Source: Prevotellaceae bacterium (GTDB taxonomy: Bacteria > Bacteroidota > Bacteroidia > Bacteroidales > Paludibacteraceae). From it: DNA of 5,954 nt. Positions 1 through 5,934 of the stretch are shown here, piece by piece. The stretch is from the NCBI GenBank assembly GCA_031270565.1, contig JAISXJ010000165.1, positions 1 to 5,954 of the forward strand, in the 5' to 3' direction. A model generated the notes under the pieces. The model saw nothing but the letters and a program-made list of their open reading frames with translations. It was not told where the DNA came from and did not search any database. Every line of letters begins with the position of its first letter. Position 1 is the stretch's first letter. A program made the position numbers and the translations under genes.

Positions 1-83
1 TTCTCGTAGTTGTTTACGCAAAATACGAATTTTCCCTTCGACAAGAATATTTTTACTCCGAAAATCTCAAACTTGCTGCATAA
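1..83 (+). CDS. C-terminal tail of an unrecognised upstream gene (partial)
   Basis: The frame whose codons start at position 3 is open from the window edge to a TAA at 81-83. It encodes about 26 residues ending in SENLKLAA. The tail is rich in aromatic and charged residues (KYEF, EYFY) and reads like ordinary protein. It stops 8 bases before a good rho-independent terminator on the same strand, which is the main reason to believe it. A second + frame is also open here but runs through the terminator hairpin, so it is less likely. The reverse strand is open over the same bases, so the call rests on the terminator geometry. The fragment is too short to assign a family or function. Confidence 0.45.
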   Translation, partial: LVVVYAKYEFSLRQEYFYSENLKLAA

Positions 84-90
84 CTAAGAA

Positions 91-124
91 AAAGGCTGCC
101 TCGTTTTTGAGACAGCCTCTTTTA
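91..124 (+). terminator. Rho-independent terminator of the upstream gene
   Basis: The arm AGGCTGCCTC (93-102) pairs with GAGACAGCCT (109-118) with one C/A mismatch, around the 6-base loop GTTTTT. A-rich bases precede it, and CTCTTTTAG supplies a short T-run after it. It lies 8 bases after the TAA at 81-83. The A-rich left flank and T-rich right flank mean it could also work on the opposite strand. Confidence 0.8.
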
Positions 125-204
125 GTTTATAGTTTTTAGAGTGTAGAGTTTAGTTATTGGCTACGCCGAACGTTGTTTCGTGTATTTGTGGCTAAATTAT
201 TTTT

Positions 205-286
205 GAACACTGATACCGCAGATTAGACACGATTTTCACAGATAAAAATCTTGCGTTTATCTGTTAAATCTGTGTCATCTGTGTTC
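205..286. repeat. Imperfect internal palindrome with CAGAT/ATCTG motifs
   Basis: The left arm 205-246 and the right arm 256-286 share, as inverted blocks, GAACAC, AGAT, GACAC, GATTT and ACAGATAAA. The left arm is about 11 bases longer, so the pairing has bulges. The repeated 'cagatt...cacgattttcacagat' style resembles a dispersed intergenic repeat type common in Bacteroidetes and other environmental genomes. That family link is from memory and was not tested. Confidence 0.55.
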
Positions 287-323
287 TGTTTTTCTATTGA
301 TATTTATGCCCTAACGGGCAAAC

Positions 324-367
324 TACACTCTACACTCTACACTCTAAAAAAACTAAACTCTACACTC
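324..367. repeat. Short tandem TACACTC units
   Basis: TACACTC occurs three times head to tail (324-344) and once more at 361-367 inside the right inverted arm. The reverse complement of the same word occurs in the left arm (GAGTGTA, 139-145). The units look like slippage or expansion of the arm sequence and carry no coding signal. Confidence 0.6.
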
Positions 368-390
368 TAATAACTACAAACTAAAAAAAG

Positions 391-398
391 TATCTTTG
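391..398 (+). promoter_or_regulatory. Bacteroidetes -7 promoter box for the rbfA operon
   Basis: TATCTTTG matches the Bacteroidetes sigma-ABfr -7 consensus TAnnTTTG exactly and follows an A-rich run. Transcription would start near 403-406, giving a leader of roughly 30 bases before the ATG at 437. No clear TTG/TTTG -33 element lies at the expected distance; that region is formed by the right arm of the inverted repeat. No Shine-Dalgarno sequence precedes the start codon. Confidence 0.65.
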
Positions 399-436
399 CA
401 GTCTGTTTTTTATCACACTGCATTATATTCATTCAA

Positions 437-775
437 ATGGAAACAACACGACAGGAAAAAATAGCGGTAGCGCTGCAAAAAGAGCTTGGAGAAATCTTTC
501 TCCTCTATGCCCGCGAACATCATCGCGGAAAACTTATTTCCGTAACCAGCGTACGTGTAACGCCCGATTTAAGTCAGGCACGTGTATTTTTAAGTATATT
601 TCCAAGTAATCAGGGGGGAGCGTTGCTGGCAGAAATTAATACCGTTCAAAAGGCTATTCGCTTTCAGCTCGGACAGCGTATGCGGCACCAACTGCGGATT
701 ATACCGGAATTAATCTATCAACTGGATGATTCCCTTGATTATCTGGATAAAATAGACGCCCTTTTAAAACAGTAA
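437..775 (+). CDS. rbfA: 30S ribosome-binding factor A (RbfA)
   Basis: RbfA is a cytoplasmic assembly factor that binds the immature 30S subunit, helps 16S rRNA 5'-end maturation and matters most in the cold. The 112-residue protein has the usual family length and a single KH-like fold. Recognisable blocks are the N-terminal TRQEKIAVALQKELGEI helix (4-20), the central strand pair V-S-V-R-V-T-P-D-L-S-x-A-R-V (about 36-50), and the C-terminal R-F-x-L-G-x-R-M-R-x-x-L-R-I-I-P-E-L segment (75-92) followed by D-S-L-D-Y. The ATG at 437 puts this N-terminal helix at residue 4, as in homologs. It is first in an apparent operon with the permease, 31 bases upstream of that ATG. I recall this rbfA-permease order as common in Bacteroidales. 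The box at 391-398 is the likely promoter. Confidence 0.96.
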   Translation: METTRQEKIAVALQKELGEIFLLYAREHHRGKLISVTSVRVTPDLSQARVFLSIFPSNQGGALLAEINTVQKAIRFQLGQRMRHQLRIIPELIYQLDDSLDYLDKIDALLKQ

Positions 776-806
776 TCTATTTCCCTAATAGCCGTTCGGA
801 TTGTCT

Positions 807-2054
807 ATGCCTATCCTTGCCGAATTTTATAAACGGAAGCTGTCGCTTTTTATGGCGTGGCGTTACCTGTTTAGCCGGAAAAAACGAAATGTTATCAACC
901 TGATAACGCGCATCTCAATGGGTGGCGTGGCTGTCGGTACGATGGCAATGGTGTGCGTGCTGTCAATTATGAACGGTTTCGACAGCCTTATACGTGATAC
1001 ATTCAGTCATTTCGACCCCGAACTGCGCATCTGCGCAAAAAATCATCAACCGTTTTCTTTGGATACGGATATTTTCCGGCAAATCAGGAAGGATACGGCG
1101 ATAGTCTGTTTTGCTGAAATTGTAGAAGATAATGCGCTGGTGAGCTATCAGGGGTCGCAAGTGCCTGTTATTCTGCGTGGAGTGGATGAACATTTTGAAC
1201 GGCTTGTTGATATGAAAAACCGGATGTATTCCGGTAAATTTCAGTTGCATCACTTGCAGTTTAACGTAGCTGTTACGGGTATCGGCATAGCTCAAACGCT
1301 CGACTTGACAACAGATTACGTTAATCCGATACGACTTTACGTCCCCAAACGTACGGGAAAGATTAATCTGGCGCGTCCTGAAGCGGCTTTCAAACAGGGA
1401 ACGCTCTTTGTGTCGGGCATTTTTACCGTTATGCGCCCTGAATATGATGACAGACTTGTGATTGTGCCTATAGAATTTGCACGGGAAATGTACGGCTATA
1501 CCGCTTCGGAAGTAACATCCGTTGAACTGAAACTAAGTACGAATCAGCCATTAGCTTCGTTTCAAAAAACATTGCAACAGGCGTTGGGAAGCGACTTTAA
1601 AGTCCTTAACCGGATGGAACAGCAGGCTGACCTCTACCATATAATTCTCATAGAAAAGTGGATAACATTTCTTATTTTGGCGCTGATACTGTTAATCGCC
1701 ATTAGCAATATTATCGGCTCGCTTTCGATGCTGCTCATTGACAAAGGCGAGGATATTATCCTTTTGACGAATCTTGGTGCGGATGGCGAACAGGTCAGGC
1801 AGATATTTCTGTACACAGGCTGGCTGATTTCGGTAATCGGTGCGGTAACGGGACTTATTATCGGCGTCGGTCTAAGCCTGATACAGCAGCATGCGGGCAT
1901 TATAACGATGGGGGAGGGGCTGATTACGGAAAGTTATCCGGTAGTGGTGAAATATTCCGACCTGATTCTCGTTCTGCTGACGGTACTCACTATGGGATTT
2001 CTTTCAGCCATTCTTCCCGTGCGTCTCTTGAACCGCAAAAAAATATCGCAATGA
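807..2054 (+). CDS. FtsX/LolE-type ABC transporter permease
   Basis: This is an inner-membrane permease of the FtsX/MacB/LolCE family, which in other bacteria couples cytoplasmic ATP hydrolysis to lipoprotein release or other envelope work. The 415 residues show the family layout: a positively charged start (RYLFSRKKRN, 19-28), TM1 at about 36-57, a large extracytoplasmic domain at about 58-283, then three C-terminal helices (about 286-310, 334-359, 383-405). The cytoplasmic segment KGEDIILLTNLGA (313-325) sits where the coupling helix contacts the ATPase. I chose ATG 807; a TTG at 801 would add two residues, and stops at 786 and 789 rule out anything longer. No ATP-binding subunit is nearby, so it must use one encoded elsewhere. 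LolE-like is the best guess; the actual substrate is not visible. Its stop overlaps the next start by ATGA, implying translational coupling. Confidence 0.88.
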   Translation: MPILAEFYKRKLSLFMAWRYLFSRKKRNVINLITRISMGGVAVGTMAMVCVLSIMNGFDSLIRDTFSHFDPELRICAKNHQPFSLDTDIFRQIRKDTAIVCFAEIVEDNALVSYQGSQVPVILRGVDEHFERLVDMKNRMYSGKFQLHHLQFNVAVTGIGIAQTLDLTTDYVNPIRLYVPKRTGKINLARPEAAFKQGTLFVSGIFTVMRPEYDDRLVIVPIEFAREMYGYTASEVTSVELKLSTNQPLASFQKTLQQALGSDFKVLNRMEQQADLYHIILIEKWITFLILALILLIAISNIIGSLSMLLIDKGEDIILLTNLGADGEQVRQIFLYTGWLISVIGAVTGLIIGVGLSLIQQHAGIITMGEGLITESYPVVVKYSDLILVLLTVLTMGFLSAILPVRLLNRKKISQ

Positions 2055-3196
2055 ACAAACTGTCTGCTCTTTTTCTCTCGCTGGCGCTGTTACTTTTTAC
2101 AGCCTGCAACCGCCACGAAGTTACATCGCTTGTTCTCAGCAACGATGCACTTGTTATGCGTGTCGGCGAAAGCCGACAGTTAGAAGCAATTATCCTGCCG
2201 CTCTCTTCGTCTATTTATAATATTGTTTATTGGAAATCAAGCGACTATTCGGTAGCTTCGGTGGATTATCGCGGAAATGTAACGGCGGTTTATTCCGGCT
2301 CCTGCACCATTACGGCAACCTGCGGCGACCTGCGGGCAACGTGCGTTGTGTCGGTTGGCGCATTGGATTATGAGGTGGATTTCAGTCATGCCATTGCTTA
2401 TTATTATGGCAATTATTATGGTGAGAATACGGAAAATACCATTTTGCGCCTGCTGGACGATGGGCTGACTGTCGGTGTAGATGGCGTGATGCAGGGAGCG
2501 GGACTTTTTCTTAATCTGGATATAAATACACCGCAGAATGGCGCTCAACTTACCGGCGGAAAGTATGTGAAAGCTACCGGTCGTGATAAAAGTTTCTCTT
2601 TTGCCGCCGGCAATTTTATAGAAGAAAATAATGCGCTCTACGTGGTAGGCTCTTTTCTTGGCAGTTATCAGCCTAATGGTTTGGGGGTTGTGCTTGTTGA
2701 GGACAGCACGTTCAGCATAGAGCAGGCGGGGGCGGATTGGCGTATCAGCGGTGTTCTCATCGGTAATCGGGCAGAACGCATTGCGTTTTCCTATCTTGGC
2801 TCGGTAGCGTTTCAGGATATGACTACACCGCCGCCGGACACGCTCAAACTGCGCTTTAACACGCAAACAATCACTTCTCTTGGCGATGTTTATGGCAGTG
2901 GACACGCTGTTTATCGGGTTGTGCTCGAAAGCGGTACGTATCGTCTGCAACTGGAATGTTATGCCATTCAGAGTACGTCGGAGTTGCCGCAGGGCGTATA
3001 TGCTTTAGGGTCTGAGCCGTCTCTGTTCACCCTTCGCCCATCGGACACTGTTCTGCTCACCGGTACGTTGCTTTTTGATAACGCCGTTCCCGTAGCGCTG
3101 CATCACGGTTCGGCACAGATAACAAAGCATAGTGGCATTTGGACAGTCAATTGTTCCTTTGTAGATGTTACAGGGAGAATTGTTACGGGACAATAA
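2051..3196 (+). CDS. Lipoprotein with BIG2 domain and duplicated beta-rich module
   Basis: The 381-residue product begins with a short Lys-containing signal peptide, a hydrophobic core (4-16) and the lipobox F-T-A-C with lipidated Cys19, so it is expected to be an envelope lipoprotein. Residues about 24-102 form a BIG2 (bacterial Ig-like group 2) domain, with W-K-S-S-D near 61-65, V-A-S-V-D at 68-72 and G-x-V-T-A-V near 75-80. The rest is beta-strand-rich. I read it as two diverged copies of one module (about 111-250 and 266-381), each with an early aromatic/Gly-rich stretch, a strand pair and a W-(R/T)-(I/V)-x segment near its end. The precise function is unknown; such proteins are usually surface or periplasmic binding or structural lipoproteins. 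No acidic lipoprotein export signal follows Cys19 (N-R-H-E), so surface exposure is uncertain. It is last in the rbfA operon and overlaps the permease gene by 4 bases. Confidence 0.85.
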   Translation: MNKLSALFLSLALLLFTACNRHEVTSLVLSNDALVMRVGESRQLEAIILPLSSSIYNIVYWKSSDYSVASVDYRGNVTAVYSGSCTITATCGDLRATCVVSVGALDYEVDFSHAIAYYYGNYYGENTENTILRLLDDGLTVGVDGVMQGAGLFLNLDINTPQNGAQLTGGKYVKATGRDKSFSFAAGNFIEENNALYVVGSFLGSYQPNGLGVVLVEDSTFSIEQAGADWRISGVLIGNRAERIAFSYLGSVAFQDMTTPPPDTLKLRFNTQTITSLGDVYGSGHAVYRVVLESGTYRLQLECYAIQSTSELPQGVYALGSEPSLFTLRPSDTVLLTGTLLFDNAVPVALHHGSAQITKHSGIWTVNCSFVDVTGRIVTGQ

Positions 3197-3229
3197 GGGG
3201 GAAAAGGAAAATATATTTCCCTCTTTTTT
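3195..3229 (+). terminator. Rho-independent terminator ending the rbfA operon
   Basis: Bases 3195-3204 (AAGGGGGAAA) pair with 3216-3225 (TTTCCCTCTT) over 10 base pairs including one G-T pair, around an 11-base A/T-rich loop. Six T's run from 3224 to 3229. The left arm starts inside the TAA stop of the lipoprotein gene. This separates the first operon from the kam-like pair. Confidence 0.8.
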
Positions 3230-3231
3230 AT

Positions 3232-3239
3232 TACCTTTG
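3232..3239 (+). promoter_or_regulatory. Bacteroidetes -7 promoter box for the kamB/kamC-like pair
   Basis: TACCTTTG fits the TAnnTTTG consensus exactly and lies 3 bases after the terminator T-tract. Transcription would start near 3244-3247, leaving a leader of about 90-115 bases depending on the start codon used. No convincing -33 TTG is visible; the expected position falls inside the terminator hairpin. The leader has a possible small hairpin (GCCGCT 3242-3247 with AGCAGGC 3260-3266, one bulge), which is weak. Confidence 0.6.
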
Positions 3240-3337
3240 TTGCCGCTTTGCAATTGTACAGCAGGCGAAAGCAGAAAAAAGAATGTTCTCTTATCGCAAA
3301 ATATAAGGGATAATATCATAACCTCAAAAAAACACCG

Positions 3338-4381
3338 ATGCCATTTATTTCCGAAATAATGAAATATGCAAGTCTGTCGGTTGTCGGGCTGGATAAAAAT
3401 ACCGGCAAAACAGAGACGCTTAACTATATTCTTTCTGCCCTGAAGGAAAAAAAGCGTCATGTGGCAGTTACATCCATCGGTGTGGATGGCGAGAGCATCG
3501 ACAGGGTAACACAAACCGTCAAGCCGGACATCACCCTCTACGAAACAATGCTCTTTACCACTTCAGAACAGCATTATGCCACCAGACAACTATTGTCGGA
3601 GGTAGTGGCAATAAATCATCAGAGAACGGCATTGGGGCGTCTGGTAACGGCACGTGTTCTGCGACGTGGCGAGACGTTGCTCTCCGGTCCAGCCGACACA
3701 AAAACGTTGCAGGAAATTATCAGAAAGCACGCCTCACTTGGCGCTGACATCACGCTGGTGGACGGCGCACTTTCCCGATTGAGCCTCGCCTCGCCAACCG
3801 TTACCGAAGCGCTGGTGCTTACCACAGGAGCCGCCTGTTCGGCAAGTCTCCGAACAATCATCAGCAAAACGACGTTTGCCTGCACCCTTATTGCCTTGCC
3901 GGAAGTGGAGAACCCGCTCAAAAATCAGTTGCTGTTGCTTGGCAAAGGACTGTTTTCTATCTCGGAAAACGACAATATACATGACCTGAACATCGCCTCC
4001 TCCCTCCTCTTTGAACAGCACAGGGAACGGTTGCTACAGCACGGACGCACGCTCTATGTAGCGGGCGTTGTCAATGACAGGCTACTGCAGTTTCTGAGGA
4101 TGCAAAAAGAGGGGAAAATACGTCTCATCGTTGAAGACTTTACAAAACTGTTTATTTCACAGGAAGCTTATGACGCTTTCATTCGTCGTGGGGGGATTAT
4201 TGAAGTGTTGCACAAGGCTAATTTAATTGCCGTTACGGTCAATCCCTCTTCCCCGCAGGGATACAGTTTCCCTTCACACATAATATGCGAAGCGCTTTCC
4301 CTCTCGTTGCAATCGCCTGTTTACGATGTCAGAAAAATACGGGAAAACTTTGATAAATCGAAGACCGCTAATACCATTTAA
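3338..4381 (+). CDS. kamB: KamB-like P-loop ATPase, aminomutase-associated
   Basis: The 347-residue cytoplasmic protein carries a nucleotide-binding loop G-L-D-K-N-T-G-K-T at 17-25. Its spacing is that of BioD/SIMIBI-class enzymes (G-T-D-T-G-V-G-K-T) rather than the classical GxxxxGKT loop. T-S-I-G-V-D-G-E (45-52) and the Walker-B-like strand I-T-L-V-D-G-A-L (138-145) follow. The latter half is mixed alpha/beta without a domain I can name. Together with the MutS-like neighbour 11 bases downstream, this matches the KamB/KamC pair found in lysine-fermentation clusters of Fusobacterium and Porphyromonas beside lysine 5,6-aminomutase genes. A role in maintaining that cobalamin enzyme is proposed in the field, not shown here. 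Two starts are possible. ATG 3338 has an A-rich upstream run. ATG 3359 is 7 codons later, has A at -3 and puts the P-loop nearer the N-terminus, as in BioD. It could instead serve an ornithine aminomutase. Confidence 0.72.
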   Translation: MPFISEIMKYASLSVVGLDKNTGKTETLNYILSALKEKKRHVAVTSIGVDGESIDRVTQTVKPDITLYETMLFTTSEQHYATRQLLSEVVAINHQRTALGRLVTARVLRRGETLLSGPADTKTLQEIIRKHASLGADITLVDGALSRLSLASPTVTEALVLTTGAACSASLRTIISKTTFACTLIALPEVENPLKNQLLLLGKGLFSISENDNIHDLNIASSLLFEQHRERLLQHGRTLYVAGVVNDRLLQFLRMQKEGKIRLIVEDFTKLFISQEAYDAFIRRGGIIEVLHKANLIAVTVNPSSPQGYSFPSHIICEALSLSLQSPVYDVRKIRENFDKSKTANTI

Positions 4382-4392
4382 TCCATCTTATA

Positions 4393-5760
4393 ATGTCTTT
4401 ACTTCTCAAACATCAGTTGGAAAAAAGCCCCGCTTTGCGTTATATCATTGACGGGCTGAATCTGCAAACAGCGCTTGCCCGCCATAGCCTTTATTCACTT
4501 TCGTGGAACAGTAACGCCAAAAGTCTGGAAGAAGAATTTGCGCAGATTGCCAAAGCGCAAGCTCTGCTGCGTGATGTCTCGAAGAAAGCGTTTGTCAATT
4601 CTCTGACGCATACTGTTGCGCAGCTGCATGATTGCCGCCGGACGGTGGAACATCTGCAACAGAAAGTCATACTGGACGACGTTGAACTCTTTGAGATAAA
4701 ACACTTAGCCCTGCTTGTTGGGGAATTGCGCAAATTATTATGCGAAGCTCCGCTGGTGGAACTGCCCGATTTGGAAAATGTTGTTCGCCTGCTTGACCCG
4801 AACAATACACGCACGGCAACATTCCATATTTATGATAAATATTCGGTCGGATTGATGCTTCTGCGTCAACAGCTGCAGACACAGCCAAAAGAACAGGAGG
4901 CTTATCTATTAGCTAAATGTACCGAAGAGGAAGACCGTATCCGTGCGTTACTTTCTGATAAATTACGCCCGTTTGTACCGGCTTTGCAAACTGCCATTGA
5001 ACGCATTGCATACCTCGATTTACTCTTAGCCAAAGCCGAACAGGCTATTCGTGAAGGTTTTTCCGCCCCCAAAATAACATCCGGTCAGACTGTTTATCAG
5101 GGGTTGTTCAATCCGCAAATCAAAGCAGATTTACTCAAACAGGGGAATGACTTTCAGCCTGTTGATATTACGTTCGGTAATGCTCCGGTTTTATTAACGG
5201 GAATAAATATGGGGGGTAAAACGGTTGTGTTACACACGGTAGCGCTGGCGCAAATGCTGTGTCAGTACGGATTTTATTTGCCTGTCCGGTTAGCGAAAGT
5301 GGCGCTGGTGGAAGAGGTCATCTGTTCTGCCGAAGAGACGCAAAAGAGTTTAAACGGACTGTCATCCTTTGCCTCAGAGATGATGCAAATCAATAAAATT
5401 ATTGATGCCATACGTCATCAGACAGTTGTTTTGGCGCTTGTTGACGAGCCTGCACGCACCACCAATCCTGCCGAAGGACGCGCTATCGTTGATGCTCTGA
5501 TTCAACTGTTCAATAAATATAATGTACGCGGATTAATCACCACGCATTACGACCACATCACCACGCCGTGCCGTCGTTTGCGGGTGCGCGGCTTTCGTCC
5601 GTCCGATACCGAGAGGAATATTAAACAGTTACTTGCCGAAATCGACTATACTCTGCAGGAGACCGACGAGCAGAACGTTCCTCACGAAGCCATGCGCATT
5701 GCCGAAATACTTGGTCTCGACAGTGAACTGATTGCTCTTGCGAAAGAAAAAATAACATAA
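4393..5760 (+). CDS. kamC: KamC-like MutS-family ATPase, aminomutase-associated
   Basis: This 455-residue protein has an unmistakable MutS-type ATPase domain: Walker A T-G-I-N-M-G-G-K-T (269-277), the MutS signature S-L-N-G-L-S-S-F-A-S-E-M-M-Q (319-332), Walker B V-V-L-A-L-V-D-E-P-A-R-T-T (345-357), the T-T-H-Y switch (383-386) and the C-terminal helix pattern H-E-A-M-R-I-A-E-I-L-G-L. The first ~260 residues are helical, like the MutS core/lever. The N-terminal mismatch-binding and connector domains are missing, and there is no C-terminal Smr nuclease as in MutS2. At about half the length of MutS it is unlikely to do mismatch repair. Its place 11 bases after the KamB-like gene fits KamC, or the MutS-like protein of ornithine aminomutase clusters that SEED calls a reactivating factor. 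The biochemistry is inferred. It likely acts as a dimer, like other MutS ATPases. Confidence 0.8.
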   Translation: MSLLLKHQLEKSPALRYIIDGLNLQTALARHSLYSLSWNSNAKSLEEEFAQIAKAQALLRDVSKKAFVNSLTHTVAQLHDCRRTVEHLQQKVILDDVELFEIKHLALLVGELRKLLCEAPLVELPDLENVVRLLDPNNTRTATFHIYDKYSVGLMLLRQQLQTQPKEQEAYLLAKCTEEEDRIRALLSDKLRPFVPALQTAIERIAYLDLLLAKAEQAIREGFSAPKITSGQTVYQGLFNPQIKADLLKQGNDFQPVDITFGNAPVLLTGINMGGKTVVLHTVALAQMLCQYGFYLPVRLAKVALVEEVICSAEETQKSLNGLSSFASEMMQINKIIDAIRHQTVVLALVDEPARTTNPAEGRAIVDALIQLFNKYNVRGLITTHYDHITTPCRRLRVRGFRPSDTERNIKQLLAEIDYTLQETDEQNVPHEAMRIAEILGLDSELIALAKEKIT

Positions 5761-5779
5761 CCCGTTGTTGCGGGCTTTA
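5759..5779 (+). terminator. Weak terminator-like hairpin after kamC-like gene
   Basis: CCCG (5761-5764) pairs with CGGG (5771-5774) around TTGTTG, and CTTTA follows. The stem could lengthen only with a bulged C. The T-run is short, although T-rich bases recur at 5796-5803. The position directly after the stop codon favours a terminator, but the structure alone is weak. Confidence 0.4.
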
Positions 5780-5818
5780 GGTTAATTCAGTTAATTCTTT
5801 TTTGAGGCGCTATAATAT

Positions 5819-5846
5819 AGTGAATAATGAATAGTGAATAATGAAT
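5819..5846. repeat. Perfect tandem duplication, 14-bp unit
   Basis: AGTGAATAATGAAT is present twice without a gap (5819-5832, 5833-5846), followed by a partial copy AATG. The unit contains GAATAATGAAT-type sub-repeats. It is noncoding and leads directly into the hairpin cluster. Confidence 0.8.
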
Positions 5847-5850
5847 AATG

Positions 5851-5934
5851 TAGGGTGCAACCCTGTGTGGTTGCCCTAACTGTAGGGGCGACCCTTGCGG
5901 TCGTCCAAAATGCCCTGTCTCGTTACAAACGAGA
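5851..5934. repeat. Cluster of three hairpins, REP-like intergenic repeat
   Basis: Hairpin 1 pairs TAGGG..CAACC (5851-5862, 2-base bulge) with GGTTGCCCTA (5869-5878). Hairpin 2 pairs GGGCGACC (5886-5893) with GGTCGTCC (5899-5906), one G-T pair and loop CTTGC. Hairpin 3 pairs TCTCGTT (5918-5924) with AACGAGA (5928-5934) perfectly, loop ACA. The GTAGGGGCGACCCTTGCGG-type sequence resembles a dispersed palindromic repeat I know from many bacterial genomes; no search was possible. From 5761 to the window end I see no gene. Confidence 0.65.

Larger units (their letters stand above)
120..386. repeat. Gene-free repeat block with 35-bp inverted ends (MITE-like)
   Basis: Bases 121-155 and 351-385 are inverted copies of each other, matching at 33 of 35 positions by direct comparison; 120 and 386 extend the pairing by one base. 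The ends enclose about 195 bases with no credible reading frame. Inside are a second imperfect palindrome (205-286), a small hairpin (307-320) and tandem TACACTC units (324-344). No transposase is present and I see no clear target-site duplication. A non-autonomous palindromic element is the simplest reading, but movement is not shown. The block fills the gap between the upstream terminator and the rbfA promoter. Confidence 0.65.

Noticed and set aside
324..367. CRISPR array from the repeated TACACTC units
   Set aside because: The units are 7 bases, directly adjacent and without spacers; this is a simple repeat.
963..1900. Two reverse-strand open frames (963-1295, 1634-1900) inside the permease gene
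   Set aside because: The + strand frame has full family topology; the reverse frames are shadows without motifs.
2237..2950. Long reverse-strand open frame (237 codons) opposite the lipoprotein gene
   Set aside because: It lies wholly within a gene that has a signal peptide, lipobox and BIG2 domain; its own translation shows no recognisable domain and an odd Ile/Arg-rich composition.
3245..3337. Cobalamin riboswitch in the kamB leader
   Set aside because: The leader is under 120 bases, too short for an adenosylcobalamin riboswitch, and I see no B12-box (GCCACTG-like) sequence.
3165..3359. Small + strand frame (64 codons) between the two operons
   Set aside because: It overlaps the lipoprotein C-terminus and runs through the terminator hairpin; the low-complexity product has no features.
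3005..3514. Reverse-strand open frame (169 codons) across the lipoprotein end and kamB start
   Set aside because: It crosses the terminator and promoter and overlaps two well-supported + strand genes; no motif is seen.
3619..4888. Reverse-strand open frames opposite kamB and kamC
   Set aside because: Low-complexity Ser/Arg-rich or motif-free products opposite genes with clear ATPase motifs.
4393..5760. DNA mismatch repair MutS or MutS2
   Set aside because: Only 455 residues; no mismatch-recognition domain, connector or Smr domain, and paired with a KamB-like gene.
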